Source: an uncultured bacterium (lineage in GTDB: Bacteria; Bdellovibrionota_C; UBA2361; JANWWW01). Taken from it: a DNA stretch of 64,000 nucleotides. The stretch spans positions 1-64,000 of the forward strand of contig CALHSA010000001.1 of the NCBI GenBank assembly GCA_938038205.1. Direction: 5' to 3'. Each line of letters starts with the position of its first letter. Within the stretch, counting starts at the first letter, position 1. A program made the translations under genes and the position numbers. The notes beneath the pieces were generated by a model. It ran no database searches. It had not been told where the DNA came from and saw nothing but the letters and a program-made list of their open reading frames with translations. This document shows positions 1 to 8,011 of this stretch, one piece after another.

Positions 1-666
1 TAATGTCTCTCCAAGATGAAGCTTGCATGAAAATAGTTTCGAATTTAAAAAAAAATTTTTAAGGAGTACTTTAAGTCTTAAAACTTTCCGTTTTAGAAAC
101 ACCAGTTTTATCTTATTAAGTGTGCAAGTAAACTCTTTTAAATTTTAACATTTGACTGTTCTTAAAAGTCTATTTGACACCGTTATAAAAATTCACAGTT
201 TGTCTCTGATCGCTTAAGAAATTTTTTATAGAATTGACTAATTATTCACAAAAAAAACTAATAGGAATTTTTGTGATAAATCGAAAATGATACCGGTTTA
301 AATCAGACATCTAAATTATCTAACAAAATTATAAATTAAATTCAGTTAAACTTTTGCCAAGTTAAATTACTTTTATAAATTTATATCTTGCTTGTAATAT
401 CAGAGCACTTACAGGTAGCAACTATGTGTTTAAATTGCATAATTCTCAAACAGTTTTTCTCAAATTTGAAAAATTAAAAACAAGATTGAAAAACGGAACA
501 ATGGTATCGTTAAAATAAAATGCTTTAAAACTTATGAGGTTAGTTTATGAATTAAGCTCTTAAGTTTTTTAAACATAAAACTTTATAACATCCTTATCTG
601 GGTAATTGATTATTAGCTTTAGACAAAACTTTTTTAGTAAACGCTTTATATTTGAATTATTGTTTT
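1..666. other. AT-rich stretch with no recognised gene
   Basis: No open frame with coding character is visible on either strand. The stretch is very AT-rich with A and T runs (for example around 48-62). A TTGACA hexamer sits at 174-179, but no convincing -10 follows at 16-18 nt. The right end holds the sequence just past the stop of the protease gene. In a window where genes mostly overlap, a 650-base gap is unusual. It could hold an unrecognised RNA, a decayed gene or a long regulatory region. I see no stable hairpin terminator or tRNA in it. Confidence 0.6.
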
Positions 667-1833
667 TTACACCTTCCTTTTTTTCCTATTATGTTGAGCA
701 AGTTTTATTAAATTGTTAACGTTCAAATAGCATCCTTCGTTAACGAACTCTTTTAATTTTTGAACTTTCAAACAGCTTTGTGCCAGTGCTAGTGTTGCTT
801 CTTTATAACCTGCTTTTGGATTGATACCGAAATAAATTGCTAAAGCTCCTGATACCATTGGGGCTGCCATTGAAGTGCCAGAGGCCATTACATACTTGTT
901 ATTTGGAAATAGGCTAATAACATTCTCTCCTGGTGCCATTATCGAAATATTACGCCCATAGTTTGAGAATCTAGATATTTGAGCAGTTTTAGATTTCGGA
1001 TCGTAAAAACCAGAGGCTACAGCGATAATATTTCTTAAGCCGTAATTTGCTGGGTAAACTGGGCTAGTTTTTAAATTCGAGGAGTAGTTACCAGCTGCAG
1101 CTACAATTATTACCCCTTTCCTGCCTAACTCCCTAATTGCTTGATATTCAAGATCAGAGAAATTTTCTCCTCCAAATGATGCATTAATTACTTTTATTGG
1201 ATAACCAACATCAATTAACCAAGAGATATAAGCGTAAGCAGTTAAAATTGAGCTCAAAAAAATTGTACCATCAGTTGTAACTTTTATTGGAATAATTATG
1301 CTATTTTTTGACACCCCAACAATGCCTTTCTGATTGAAGCCTTTTGCTGCAATTATTCCGCTTACATGAGTGCCATGGCCGATGGTATCCACAACTGAGT
1401 CGCTGGAATCCCACCCAGTTAAAAAATTTTCAGCATTAAAAGCTAAGTTTTTGTTAACCCGACCTTTTATATCTTCATGATCAGTGTCTAAGCCTGTATC
1501 CACTACAGCAACAAGGGTTTTTCTTAGTTTACTAAGGTGTAGAGCTTTTACCGCATTGATTGATCTAAAAATTGATTTAATCTCTGGCCAGTAAAAATCG
1601 TTTGGTTCTGAGAATAAACGGTACTCCGTATCCAGCTCACAGTTTGCTTTAGTGATAATACTAATAAGCTCTGGTGAGCTAGTGTTAATAACTTTTACAA
1701 AGCCTAACCCTATGGATTGAGCCTTAATCCCTGAAATAACTATTGTTTGAAGGAAAGAGCTTCTTAGTTCAGGTTTTAAACAAATAACATCAGCAATTAA
1801 AACGGCAATTATGGCCAGGAAAAAGGCTCTCAT
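667..1833 (-). CDS. Secreted subtilisin-like serine protease (peptidase S8)
   Basis: A 388-residue subtilase. The N-terminal 18 residues form a hydrophobic signal peptide or anchor, so the enzyme probably acts in the periplasm or outside the cell. The catalytic triad is complete: Asp112 in VDTGLDTDHED, His153 in GHGTHVSG and Ser321 in SGTSMAAPMVSG. The oxyanion-hole Asn249 lies in AAAGN. A region of about 85 residues between signal and catalytic domain may act as a propeptide (I9-like), but I cannot show this. The length fits a single-domain subtilase without C-terminal repeats. It stands alone on the minus strand downstream of pal. The substrate is unknown; nutrient proteolysis or processing of surface proteins are both possible. 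Confidence 0.93.
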   Translation of the reverse strand: MRAFFLAIIAVLIADVICLKPELRSSFLQTIVISGIKAQSIGLGFVKVINTSSPELISIITKANCELDTEYRLFSEPNDFYWPEIKSIFRSINAVKALHLSKLRKTLVAVVDTGLDTDHEDIKGRVNKNLAFNAENFLTGWDSSDSVVDTIGHGTHVSGIIAAKGFNQKGIVGVSKNSIIIPIKVTTDGTIFLSSILTAYAYISWLIDVGYPIKVINASFGGENFSDLEYQAIRELGRKGVIIVAAAGNYSSNLKTSPVYPANYGLRNIIAVASGFYDPKSKTAQISRFSNYGRNISIMAPGENVISLFPNNKYVMASGTSMAAPMVSGALAIYFGINPKAGYKEATLALAQSCLKVQKLKEFVNEGCYLNVNNLIKLAQHNRKKRKV

Positions 1834-1892
1834 AGGATTGTTATTCTATTTTGTTTTAAAAGTGGCCTCGTTTTATTTAGACATCTGTAAAT

Positions 1893-2360
1893 TTAGTTGT
1901 GCCTAAAATGTACCCTTCTATTTGTGGCATGATCTTCCTCAGAGTTACCTAAAGCTACTGGCATATCTGATCCATAACTTACAGTTTTGAGTCTTGTTGA
2001 GGATATACCATTCATAATTAGCCAATTTCTAACCGAATTCGCTCTTCTTTGCCCTAGAGCATAATTATACTCTTTAGTTCCTCTTACATCACAATGGCCC
2101 TCAAGGGTAACTATCAGATTTGGTTGCTGATTAAGCACCATCAGATTGTAATTCAAATCTTCAATAGCTCTAGGGTTTAATTCTGCAGAGTCAAAATCAA
2201 AGTAAATGTTACGAAATAAACCAAGCCCTTGATCAAGATCTAGAGGAATATTTGACCCAACAGCTAAATCTCTCTCTGAAATTCCTGAGTCCTTACCTGA
2301 TGTATTAATTTTTGAGCAGCTCACGATAATAGAAAGAAGTAAGGTTAAAATTATTCGCAT
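1893..2360 (-). CDS. pal: Peptidoglycan-associated lipoprotein (Pal / OmpA-like)
   Basis: An OmpA-family lipoprotein that binds peptidoglycan and ties the outer membrane to the wall. From the ATG at 2360 it has 155 residues: a signal peptide ending in a lipobox (IIVSC), a Ser/Gly-rich linker, then the OmpA-like domain. That domain shows FDFDSAEL, the EGHCDVRGT motif and NYALGQRRA, followed by ATNRRV near the end. An in-frame start 18 nt upstream would add six residues before the signal peptide. I prefer 2360 because the lipobox spacing is better and a TAGAAT -10-like hexamer lies 8 nt before it. No tol genes are adjacent, so pal is separated from the rest of the Tol system here. Confidence 0.92.
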   Translation of the reverse strand: MRIILTLLLSIIVSCSKINTSGKDSGISERDLAVGSNIPLDLDQGLGLFRNIYFDFDSAELNPRAIEDLNYNLMVLNQQPNLIVTLEGHCDVRGTKEYNYALGQRRANSVRNWLIMNGISSTRLKTVSYGSDMPVALGNSEEDHATNRRVHFRHN

Positions 2361-2368
2361 AGGAAAAA

Positions 2369-2374
2369 ATTCTA
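2369..2374 (-). promoter_or_regulatory. Probable -10 element of pal
   Basis: Read on the minus strand this is TAGAAT, ending 8 nt before the pal ATG. The -35 region at the expected spacing is a weak TTAAAA. The transcript would begin within a few bases of the start codon. Confidence 0.5.
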
Positions 2375-2406
2375 ACAAACAAATTATGTTTTTTTAATAG
2401 TTTTTA

Positions 2407-2412
2407 TATACT
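2407..2412 (+). promoter_or_regulatory. Probable -10 element of the M20 peptidase gene
   Basis: TATACT lies exactly 6 nt before the ATG at 2419, so the predicted transcription start falls on the start codon itself. No Shine-Dalgarno sequence is present. This is one of the clearest leaderless arrangements in the window. The -35 region is weak. Confidence 0.55.
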
Positions 2413-2418
2413 TCATAC

Positions 2419-3717
2419 ATGGATTTAGACAATCTGGCTAAATTTATATCTTTCAAGAGTATTAGCACTGACTCAAGGTATGATGATGAATTAAAGGAGT
2501 GTTGCAAATGGCTGGCTAACTATCTTTCAACTTTTTGCGATCAAGTTAAGATTTTCGATACAGCTGGGAAGCCAGTTATTCTTGCTTTTTGTGGTGATGG
2601 ATCTCCTGTAATTCAATATGGTCACTATGATGTTCAACCAGCAAGTCTTTCAGATGGTTGGAATACTGATCCGTTCTGTTTAGTAGAGAAAAATGGGAGG
2701 ATTTATGCTCGCGGTGCACAAGATAACAAAGGACAGCTTTGGTATGCTATTCAGGCCGTCAAAACTTTGAAAAGTAGAGGCCTTTTGAAAGGAAAAGTGA
2801 TTTTTTTCATAGAGGGTGAGGAGGAGTCTGGTGGTCATGGCTCACACGAGTTTTTAAAAAAAAATGGAAAGGATTTATTTAAAGATGCAAAGGTTGCATA
2901 CATAACAGACTCAGGAGGTCTTACTGAAAATATTGAATCAGTAACGGTTGGTGTTAGAGGAATAGGTACTATTGAGCTGATTCTTAAAGGGGCAGGTTAT
3001 GATTTACACTCAGGCGTTCATGGGGGGCTTGCTCCAAATCCTATATTTTGTGGAGCAAAACTTCTTTCTAATTTAAGCCCTGAAAATTACTCAAAAATTA
3101 CAGGATTTTTGGATGAATATAAAGCTCCAACTGAGGAAGAGCTTAAAATAGCCAGTAATTTTAATCTATCAGGTAAGGCTTACTCTGATCTACTCAAATT
3201 ACAGAAACCGATTAATTCCTTACAGGTACCCTTCCTGGCAATAGGTTTAATACCTAGGATTGAGTGTATAGGTTTTCATGGAGGATACTCCGGAGATGGA
3301 ATTAAGAATATAATTCCGAGCTCTTGTCGTATTAAATTGTCAGTTAGAACTGCTTTTGATCAGAAAACTGAGAATGCTTTATCTGCTATTGTAAATTATA
3401 TAAAGCAATTAGATCTGGAGAGTGCTGTAGAGGTTGTATTTGCTGAGTCTCATGGAAATCCAGTTAAAATACAGTTAGAAAATGAGGATTTAAAAAATTT
3501 AATTCGAATCATTGAGGAGGTTACTGGGCATACAGTTTTGCCTCAATGGTGTGGAGCCTCCATTCCAATAGTGGAAGTGTTCTCGAGTTTAAACTTAACT
3601 CCTTTAATGTTTGGTTTTGGTTTAGAGGAAGATCAAATTCATGGTCCAAATGAGTCTTTTAGCCTTAGTCAGTTTGAGAAAGGTTTTAGGGTGATGTTAA
3701 AAATATTCGGCGGTTAA
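2419..3717 (+). CDS. M20-family metallodipeptidase
   Basis: A 432-residue zinc-dependent dipeptidase or carboxypeptidase of the M20A type (PepV/CNDP-like), probably cytoplasmic since no signal peptide is seen. The metal centre is visible: His69 and Asp71 in YGHYDVQP, Asp102 in GAQDNKGQ, Glu134-Glu136 in EGEEESG and a late His408 in IHGPNE. The inserted dimerisation domain lies between about 200 and 310. The length is normal for the family. It is divergent from pal and followed after 42 nt by the sigma-factor gene, so the two may be co-transcribed. The exact substrate cannot be read from the sequence; hydrolysis of dipeptides such as those from imported or periplasmic peptides is the likely role. 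Confidence 0.9.
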   Translation: MDLDNLAKFISFKSISTDSRYDDELKECCKWLANYLSTFCDQVKIFDTAGKPVILAFCGDGSPVIQYGHYDVQPASLSDGWNTDPFCLVEKNGRIYARGAQDNKGQLWYAIQAVKTLKSRGLLKGKVIFFIEGEEESGGHGSHEFLKKNGKDLFKDAKVAYITDSGGLTENIESVTVGVRGIGTIELILKGAGYDLHSGVHGGLAPNPIFCGAKLLSNLSPENYSKITGFLDEYKAPTEEELKIASNFNLSGKAYSDLLKLQKPINSLQVPFLAIGLIPRIECIGFHGGYSGDGIKNIIPSSCRIKLSVRTAFDQKTENALSAIVNYIKQLDLESAVEVVFAESHGNPVKIQLENEDLKNLIRIIEEVTGHTVLPQWCGASIPIVEVFSSLNLTPLMFGFGLEEDQIHGPNESFSLSQFEKGFRVMLKIFGG

Positions 3718-3759
3718 GCTAACTTTCCTCACTCCTTTTCGATTACAACAAAGAGTAAA

Positions 3760-4410
3760 ATGTCTGCGGCTGTGGTTGAAAAAGGAGCTGTATCTGAGGG
3801 CTTGGAGCTATGCAAAAAAATAGTGAATGTAATAATAAAAAGATTTGGAATTGATACGAGTTTATACGATGACTTGCTTGGAGCTGCTCAGTTGGGTCTG
3901 GCTGAGGCCATTAAGCGATATGATTCTTCAAGAGGTGTTGATTTTCTGAGTTTTGCAGCTCTGAGAATTAGAGGGTCGTGCTTAGATTATCTTCGGACCT
4001 GCACTCATCTTGGGCCCAAAGGTTACAAGTTAGCCAAAGCTTTAAAATTATTTCAAGAATATCAAGAGCAAACTTACAGCAAAGGGATTCAAGCCTCTGA
4101 CTTGATTTGCATTGGGGCACTAACTTGGAAAATAACGGTTGAAAAAGATGAGTTAGAGAGAAAACCAACTGAAGAATCTGACCCTGATGCAGAGCTTGAA
4201 AAAAAGGAGGTCACTAAAATTATAAAAGAAATTGTTAAAACTCTTCCTAAACTTTATCGAGATATTTACTCAGCGTGCTACGAGGGAGATATGTCCTTTG
4301 CTGATTTTGCTAGAGGGAGGAGAGTTACAAAAGCTAGTATCTCTAAGGCTCACAAACGAATGCTCGAAATTATTAGAAGCAAACTGTATGAAGCTGGTTA
4401 TTTTAATTAG
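3760..4410 (+). CDS. fliA: Sigma-28 family RNA polymerase sigma factor (FliA-like)
   Basis: A 216-residue sigma-70-superfamily factor of the FliA group. Region 2 is visible at about 35-80, with AAQLGLAEAIKRYD and FAALRIRGSCLDYLR. Region 4 at about 160-210 contains LPKLYRDIYSACYEGDMSFADFA followed by a helix-turn-helix with SISKAHKRM. FliA factors normally read TAAA(GTTT)-N11-GCCGATAA promoters, and such a site lies before the flagellin gene at 23195-23220. Here the gene heads a type III secretion-like operon and overlaps sctJ by 23 nt, which is unusual for fliA. A TACAAC -10-like hexamer ends 10 nt before the ATG. It might control flagella, the secretion genes or both. Confidence 0.82.
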   Translation: MSAAVVEKGAVSEGLELCKKIVNVIIKRFGIDTSLYDDLLGAAQLGLAEAIKRYDSSRGVDFLSFAALRIRGSCLDYLRTCTHLGPKGYKLAKALKLFQEYQEQTYSKGIQASDLICIGALTWKITVEKDELERKPTEESDPDAELEKKEVTKIIKEIVKTLPKLYRDIYSACYEGDMSFADFARGRRVTKASISKAHKRMLEIIRSKLYEAGYFN

Positions 4411-5068
4411 TGCAATATTTTTCCTTGGTTGCAAGGTTTCTTTGCTAAGTTCGTTAAGTGAAGCAGATGCGAATTATGTGCTCCTTTATTTGAGAAAAGC
4501 GGGTGTATCTGCTGAAAAAGTAGGTAAAAATTCAAAGTTTGAGATCAAAGTTCCTGAATCTCAAGTGACTTTAGCATTAGAGGTTATTAATAAGATTAAA
4601 ATCTACTCACATGATAATTCATTTAAAAAGAACGCTAAGAGCTCTAAAGAGGAAGAAAATTTTTATCTGGAAAGACTCCTTGCAAAAGAACTTGAAGAAA
4701 CAATCAGGAATTTACCTGGGGTAAAAATTGCTCGGGTACATTTATTCTCCCCAAAATATGATTCTTTAGCATTAAAAAAGTTGGAGCTTGATAACTCAAA
4801 AGCTGCTGCATTAGTTATAACTTCTAAAATTGATGAGATTGAGCCAGAGAAAATTAAAACAATAATTAGTGGAGCAAGTGGGATTCCAGAGAGCAAAATT
4901 CAAGTGAATATCATGTTCTCTCCTGATTTAGAATTTGAGAACCTTTCAAATTCGGCACCGATTTCACGCTTTTTCACGTTTTCTATCTCTCATTTTTTCA
5001 CCCTTGTAGCTCTTTTCTTTGGTTGCTTTGGTTTATATTATGTCTTTAGAAGAACTCCGAAGATTTAA
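4388..5068 (+). CDS. sctJ: Type III secretion inner-membrane ring lipoprotein (SctJ/YscJ-like)
   Basis: A 226-residue lipoprotein of the YscJ/HrcJ/FliF family, which forms the inner ring of type III machines. The start chosen (4388) gives a signal peptide ending in FFLGC with the lipidated Cys at 15; the longer upstream reading runs inside the sigma gene and is rejected. The first ring domain shows LSEADANYVLLYLRKAGVSA. The second contains NLPGVKIARVHLFSP, then ALVITSKIDEIEPEKI and ISGASGIPESKIQV. One transmembrane helix at about 199-219 is followed by a short basic tail (FRRTPKI). Flagellar FliF is about 550 residues with two membrane helices and no lipobox, so this is the non-flagellar form. 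Confidence 0.85.
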   Translation: MKLVILISAIFFLGCKVSLLSSLSEADANYVLLYLRKAGVSAEKVGKNSKFEIKVPESQVTLALEVINKIKIYSHDNSFKKNAKSSKEEENFYLERLLAKELEETIRNLPGVKIARVHLFSPKYDSLALKKLELDNSKAAALVITSKIDEIEPEKIKTIISGASGIPESKIQVNIMFSPDLEFENLSNSAPISRFFTFSISHFFTLVALFFGCFGLYYVFRRTPKI

Positions 5069-5279
5069 AAATAAGCTGGTTTTAAATTACAACGATGATA
5101 TCAGTGATCAAGATATCGTGTACTTAATTCTTTCTCTCCTATTTAATCAGGTTAAAATTACGCAAATTAGGGAGATTGAGTTAGCCTTTCTACTTTGGCT
5201 AAGCAAGCGCTCTCCAGAGAGTATTTTTGAGATTCTTAAAGTTTTGAATAATCAACTTGTTTGCGATGGAGACTGCTGA
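5040..5279 (+). CDS. Small unknown protein in the type III operon (SctK position)
   Basis: A 79-residue, mostly helical acidic protein, not recognised. The ATG at 5040 is chosen over a GTG at 5019 because it leaves a smaller overlap with sctJ (29 nt). The end overlaps the next gene by 14 nt, so translation is probably coupled. It contains no signal peptide, membrane helix or Cys motif beyond two Cys at the extreme C-terminus. In other type III operons sctK, encoding a sorting-platform protein of about 200 residues, often sits between sctJ and the cytosolic components. By position this could be a shrunken SctK equivalent, but no sequence similarity supports that. Confidence 0.6.
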   Translation: MSLEELRRFKNKLVLNYNDDISDQDIVYLILSLLFNQVKITQIREIELAFLLWLSKRSPESIFEILKVLNNQLVCDGDC

Positions 5280-5955
5280 GGAGAAAGCGCTATCTGTTTT
5301 TCTTTCAAAACTTTTCAAACAAAAAATAGCGGTTTTTTCAAGTGTTGCTAATTATACGCGGTTTAAAACACCAGCTTTTTTTGATCACGAAGGCCAGTTG
5401 CTTACAGCAGGAGATCTAATTGTAGCTTTTAGAGCGGCAAATGGCTTGTCGAAATGCGTTAAATATGTGACTTTTGATTCATTAAAAGAGTTAGCTTTTT
5501 TCAATATCTTTTTTGTCGAGTCAAAGATTGATACCAGTTTATGGATAGCGAATGATATTTTAAATTGTCTTGTTGAACAAATTAATTGGGAAAAAGTAGA
5601 GACGAGAGGACGTTACTTTGCGAGATTATGGAAATCTAAAAATTTTTTAATTTTGGAGGTTAACGATCACCTCTATCTTTCGAAATTCTCTTTAGAGTGG
5701 TTAATCGTTATGAAAGAAGCGAATTTAAGAGATGTTAAATTGGAAGTATTACTAGGAAATTTAGAATTGACTTTAGAAGAATATGAGAGCCTTAAACCGG
5801 GGTCAAAAATTAAAATTTCTAATTTTCTTGAGCTTGAGTGTTTACTTAAAGCGGCTGACGTAGAGCTTGGCAAAGGTATAATTGAGCTTACTGAGGATGG
5901 TGCAAATCTGAAAATTTCAAGGTTAGACAAATCAATTTTTTTTAATGATTTATAG
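5266..5955 (+). CDS. sctQ: SpoA-domain protein, SctQ/FliN-like cytosolic ring component
   Basis: A 229-residue protein. The C-terminal part (about 145-226) has the layout of a SpoA (surface presentation of antigens) domain: VLLGNLELTLEEYESLKPGS, then a short beta region with LECLLKAADVELGKG and DGANLKISRL. SpoA domains form the FliM/FliN C-ring in flagella and the SctQ sorting platform in injectisomes. SctQ is usually about 300 residues with two SpoA domains; only one is clear here, and the N-terminal part is not recognised. The start is the ATG at 5266; a TTG at 5257 is possible. Overlaps on both sides and position between sctJ and sctV support the call. Confidence 0.65.
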   Translation: METAEEKALSVFLSKLFKQKIAVFSSVANYTRFKTPAFFDHEGQLLTAGDLIVAFRAANGLSKCVKYVTFDSLKELAFFNIFFVESKIDTSLWIANDILNCLVEQINWEKVETRGRYFARLWKSKNFLILEVNDHLYLSKFSLEWLIVMKEANLRDVKLEVLLGNLELTLEEYESLKPGSKIKISNFLELECLLKAADVELGKGIIELTEDGANLKISRLDKSIFFNDL

Positions 5956-5957
5956 CT

Positions 5958-6242
5958 ATGAAAGTTAATGGAATACCATCTGTTCAATCATTAACAGCAT
6001 TAAGATCAGTCAAGCTTACATCTGGAAGTGCAAGTTTAAATATTCCAGGTGTAGTAAATCAGGTGCTTGATGGCGCCTCTAACATTTTGAGAGGTATTAA
6101 TTTACCTCTTGAAATAAGCCAGCTGCTTCAAGAGCAGTTTAGGATGCAAATGATAATGCTTAACACTAACCTAATAAGCAACATCTCTAAAACAAAGCAT
6201 GAAGCTAGTATGGCCCCAGTTAGAAATATAAGAAGCGGATAA
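5958..6242 (+). CDS. Probable type III inner-rod or needle-adaptor protein (SctI-like)
   Basis: A 94-residue protein without a signal peptide, begun 2 nt after sctQ and ending on the sctV start (TAATG overlap). The first half is Ser/Thr/Gly/Val-rich and looks flexible. The second half is an amphipathic, Met/Gln/Asn-rich helix (SQLLQEQFRMQMIMLNTNLI) followed by SNISKTKHEASMAPVRNIR. Small early substrates of type III systems (inner rod, needle) have this plan: an unstructured N-terminus and a C-terminal helix that polymerises. The assignment rests on size, composition and position rather than on a catalytic motif. It could alternatively be a secreted regulator. Confidence 0.45.
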   Translation: MKVNGIPSVQSLTALRSVKLTSGSASLNIPGVVNQVLDGASNILRGINLPLEISQLLQEQFRMQMIMLNTNLISNISKTKHEASMAPVRNIRSG

Positions 6243-8011
6243 TGGCTGAAACAACTACAGTTGCAGTTCTACTTGTGGCGGTGCTGGGATTAATAACTCC
6301 AGTACCGCCCTTTTTACTTGATTTTTTTGTAGTTGCGAATCTGCTTTTAGGCATTTTAAGTCTAATTCTTAGTGTTTCTATTAGGGATATTCTTCAATTA
6401 AGTTCTTTTCCAGCCATTCTGTTGACCAATACAATTTTTAGAGTTTGTTTAAGTATTGCTATAACTCGTAGTATTTTGGGAGAGGCTGAGGCTGGAGAAA
6501 TAGTGAAGATTTTTGGGGAAACCCTCTTAGGTGGGAACGTAATACTGGGTATCGTGGTTTATTGTTTAATTACAATTATTCAGTTTTTTGTGATTTCCAA
6601 GGGAGGAGAAAGAGTTGCTGAGGTATCTGCTCGATTTACCCTAGATTCATTACCAGGAAGGCAAATGTCGATTGATGCAGATGTCAGGATGGGGCTTATT
6701 GATCCTGAGGAAGCAAAAAGAAAAAGAGTGGAGCTACAAAATGAGAGTAGGTTTTATGGGGCTCTTGATGGAACAATGAAGTTTGTAAAAGGAGATGCAA
6801 TAGCCGGAATTCTGATCGTTATAGTAAACCTTATTGGAGGTATTGCAATTGGAATCTTAATGCATGATATGGGATTTGAGGAAGCAGTAGCTACTTTCTC
6901 TACCTTAAGTATTGGAGAGGGATTAGTAAACCAAATTCCTAGTTTTTTAAATGGGTTATCTGCTGGATTTTTGGTTAGCAGAGTAGAGAGAGAGTCTAGT
7001 AGCAGCTTAAGTTCTTTAATCTTTAATCAGCTTGTAACACCTATTAAGCCTAAAGTTATACTTGGATGTTTATGCTTAACTGTACCATTTATCTCCCCGA
7101 TGCCTTTAGGTTTATTTTCCACGCTAGGGGTAGGGCTCTTATTATGGTCACTGATTCAACAAACCATTAATCGTAGGTTAACAGAGATAAATTTTCATAA
7201 CTTTAATCCAAGCTTAGGTAATCTGCTTACAGTTAAAATACCAAAGAATGCTAATTTTACTCCCGATTTCTCAGAACTTGTTAGACAAGCGATTTTTGAT
7301 ACCTTTGGAATTCCAATACTTCGAAGTGCTTTTGTTAATGGGGGAGATGATTTAGAGGTGTTTGTAAGAGATAAGCATGTGGCAACTATAAAAATTACTA
7401 GTCAGGAGGATACAATTAAGGAGATTGTAACCAGTTTAAAACCACATATATCAAAGCTTGTTGAGGAAAGGTCAATTCAATATTTATATTCTCTTTATGA
7501 GACTGGCCGAGGCACTTTCAATAATGAGCAAACTATCTCTTTGTTTAAAGTCAAAGAAATTGTGCAGACCCTTTTAAAAGATGGAGTTTATCTTTCTCCT
7601 TTAGATGTAGCACTAGAGACACTATTTAATCTTCCTGGCAACATCGATATTGATGATGGGGCCCAAGAGGTTAGGAAAAGAATCCTACCCTACAAATTAT
7701 CCGGTGAACAGAATCTAATAGTTTACATGCTTGATCAAAAGGAGTCAGTTGAATTAGAGGAAATGCTAACATCTTGCTCAGTTCTACCATTCAATGTCGT
7801 AAAAATCTTAAAAGAGATTCTCCCTGATGAGGAAAACGTAGTTTTGATTTGCTTTAGACAAACTGCAATTTATCTAAGGAAGGTATTAGGAATGAAAAAT
7901 GTCAAAATTCTCTCAACGGAAGAGGTTCCTGATTCTATGAATTTCGAAGTCGTGAATAAAGTTAAACTTGGGGTTGAAGATCATGATTTTACATCTACTG
8001 CTTCTTATTAG
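6242..8011 (+). CDS. sctV: Type III secretion export gate protein (SctV/FlhA family), short form
   Basis: A 589-residue member of the FlhA/SctV family, the nonameric export gate. The N-terminal 310 or so residues hold about seven to eight membrane helices. The conserved cytoplasmic loop reads RFTLDSLPGRQMSIDAD and GRQMSIDADVRMGLIDPEEA, followed by ESRFYGALDGTMKFVKGDAIAG. The later signature is SIGEGLVNQIPSFLNGLSAG, where most relatives have GDGLVxQIPxL. Family members are usually 670-710 residues, so the cytoplasmic domain (about 320-589) is about 100 residues short. The neighbours favour the injectisome-type gene (sctV) rather than flagellar flhA. It overlaps the preceding gene by 1 nt and the following one by 29 nt. 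Confidence 0.85.
   Translation: MAETTTVAVLLVAVLGLITPVPPFLLDFFVVANLLLGILSLILSVSIRDILQLSSFPAILLTNTIFRVCLSIAITRSILGEAEAGEIVKIFGETLLGGNVILGIVVYCLITIIQFFVISKGGERVAEVSARFTLDSLPGRQMSIDADVRMGLIDPEEAKRKRVELQNESRFYGALDGTMKFVKGDAIAGILIVIVNLIGGIAIGILMHDMGFEEAVATFSTLSIGEGLVNQIPSFLNGLSAGFLVSRVERESSSSLSSLIFNQLVTPIKPKVILGCLCLTVPFISPMPLGLFSTLGVGLLLWSLIQQTINRRLTEINFHNFNPSLGNLLTVKIPKNANFTPDFSELVRQAIFDTFGIPILRSAFVNGGDDLEVFVRDKHVATIKITSQEDTIKEIVTSLKPHISKLVEERSIQYLYSLYETGRGTFNNEQTISLFKVKEIVQTLLKDGVYLSPLDVALETLFNLPGNIDIDDGAQEVRKRILPYKLSGEQNLIVYMLDQKESVELEEMLTSCSVLPFNVVKILKEILPDEENVVLICFRQTAIYLRKVLGMKNVKILSTEEVPDSMNFEVVNKVKLGVEDHDFTSTASY

Noticed and set aside
4232-4387. In-frame upstream extension of sctJ beginning inside the sigma gene
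   Set aside because: The extension would place 52 residues before a clear signal peptide and lipobox and lies wholly within another gene; the ATG at 4388 is the natural start.
6242-8011. Flagellar FlhA as the name for the export gate
   Set aside because: The operon carries a SctJ lipoprotein rather than FliF and no flagellar basal-body genes, so the injectisome name is more likely. The family alone does not decide it.
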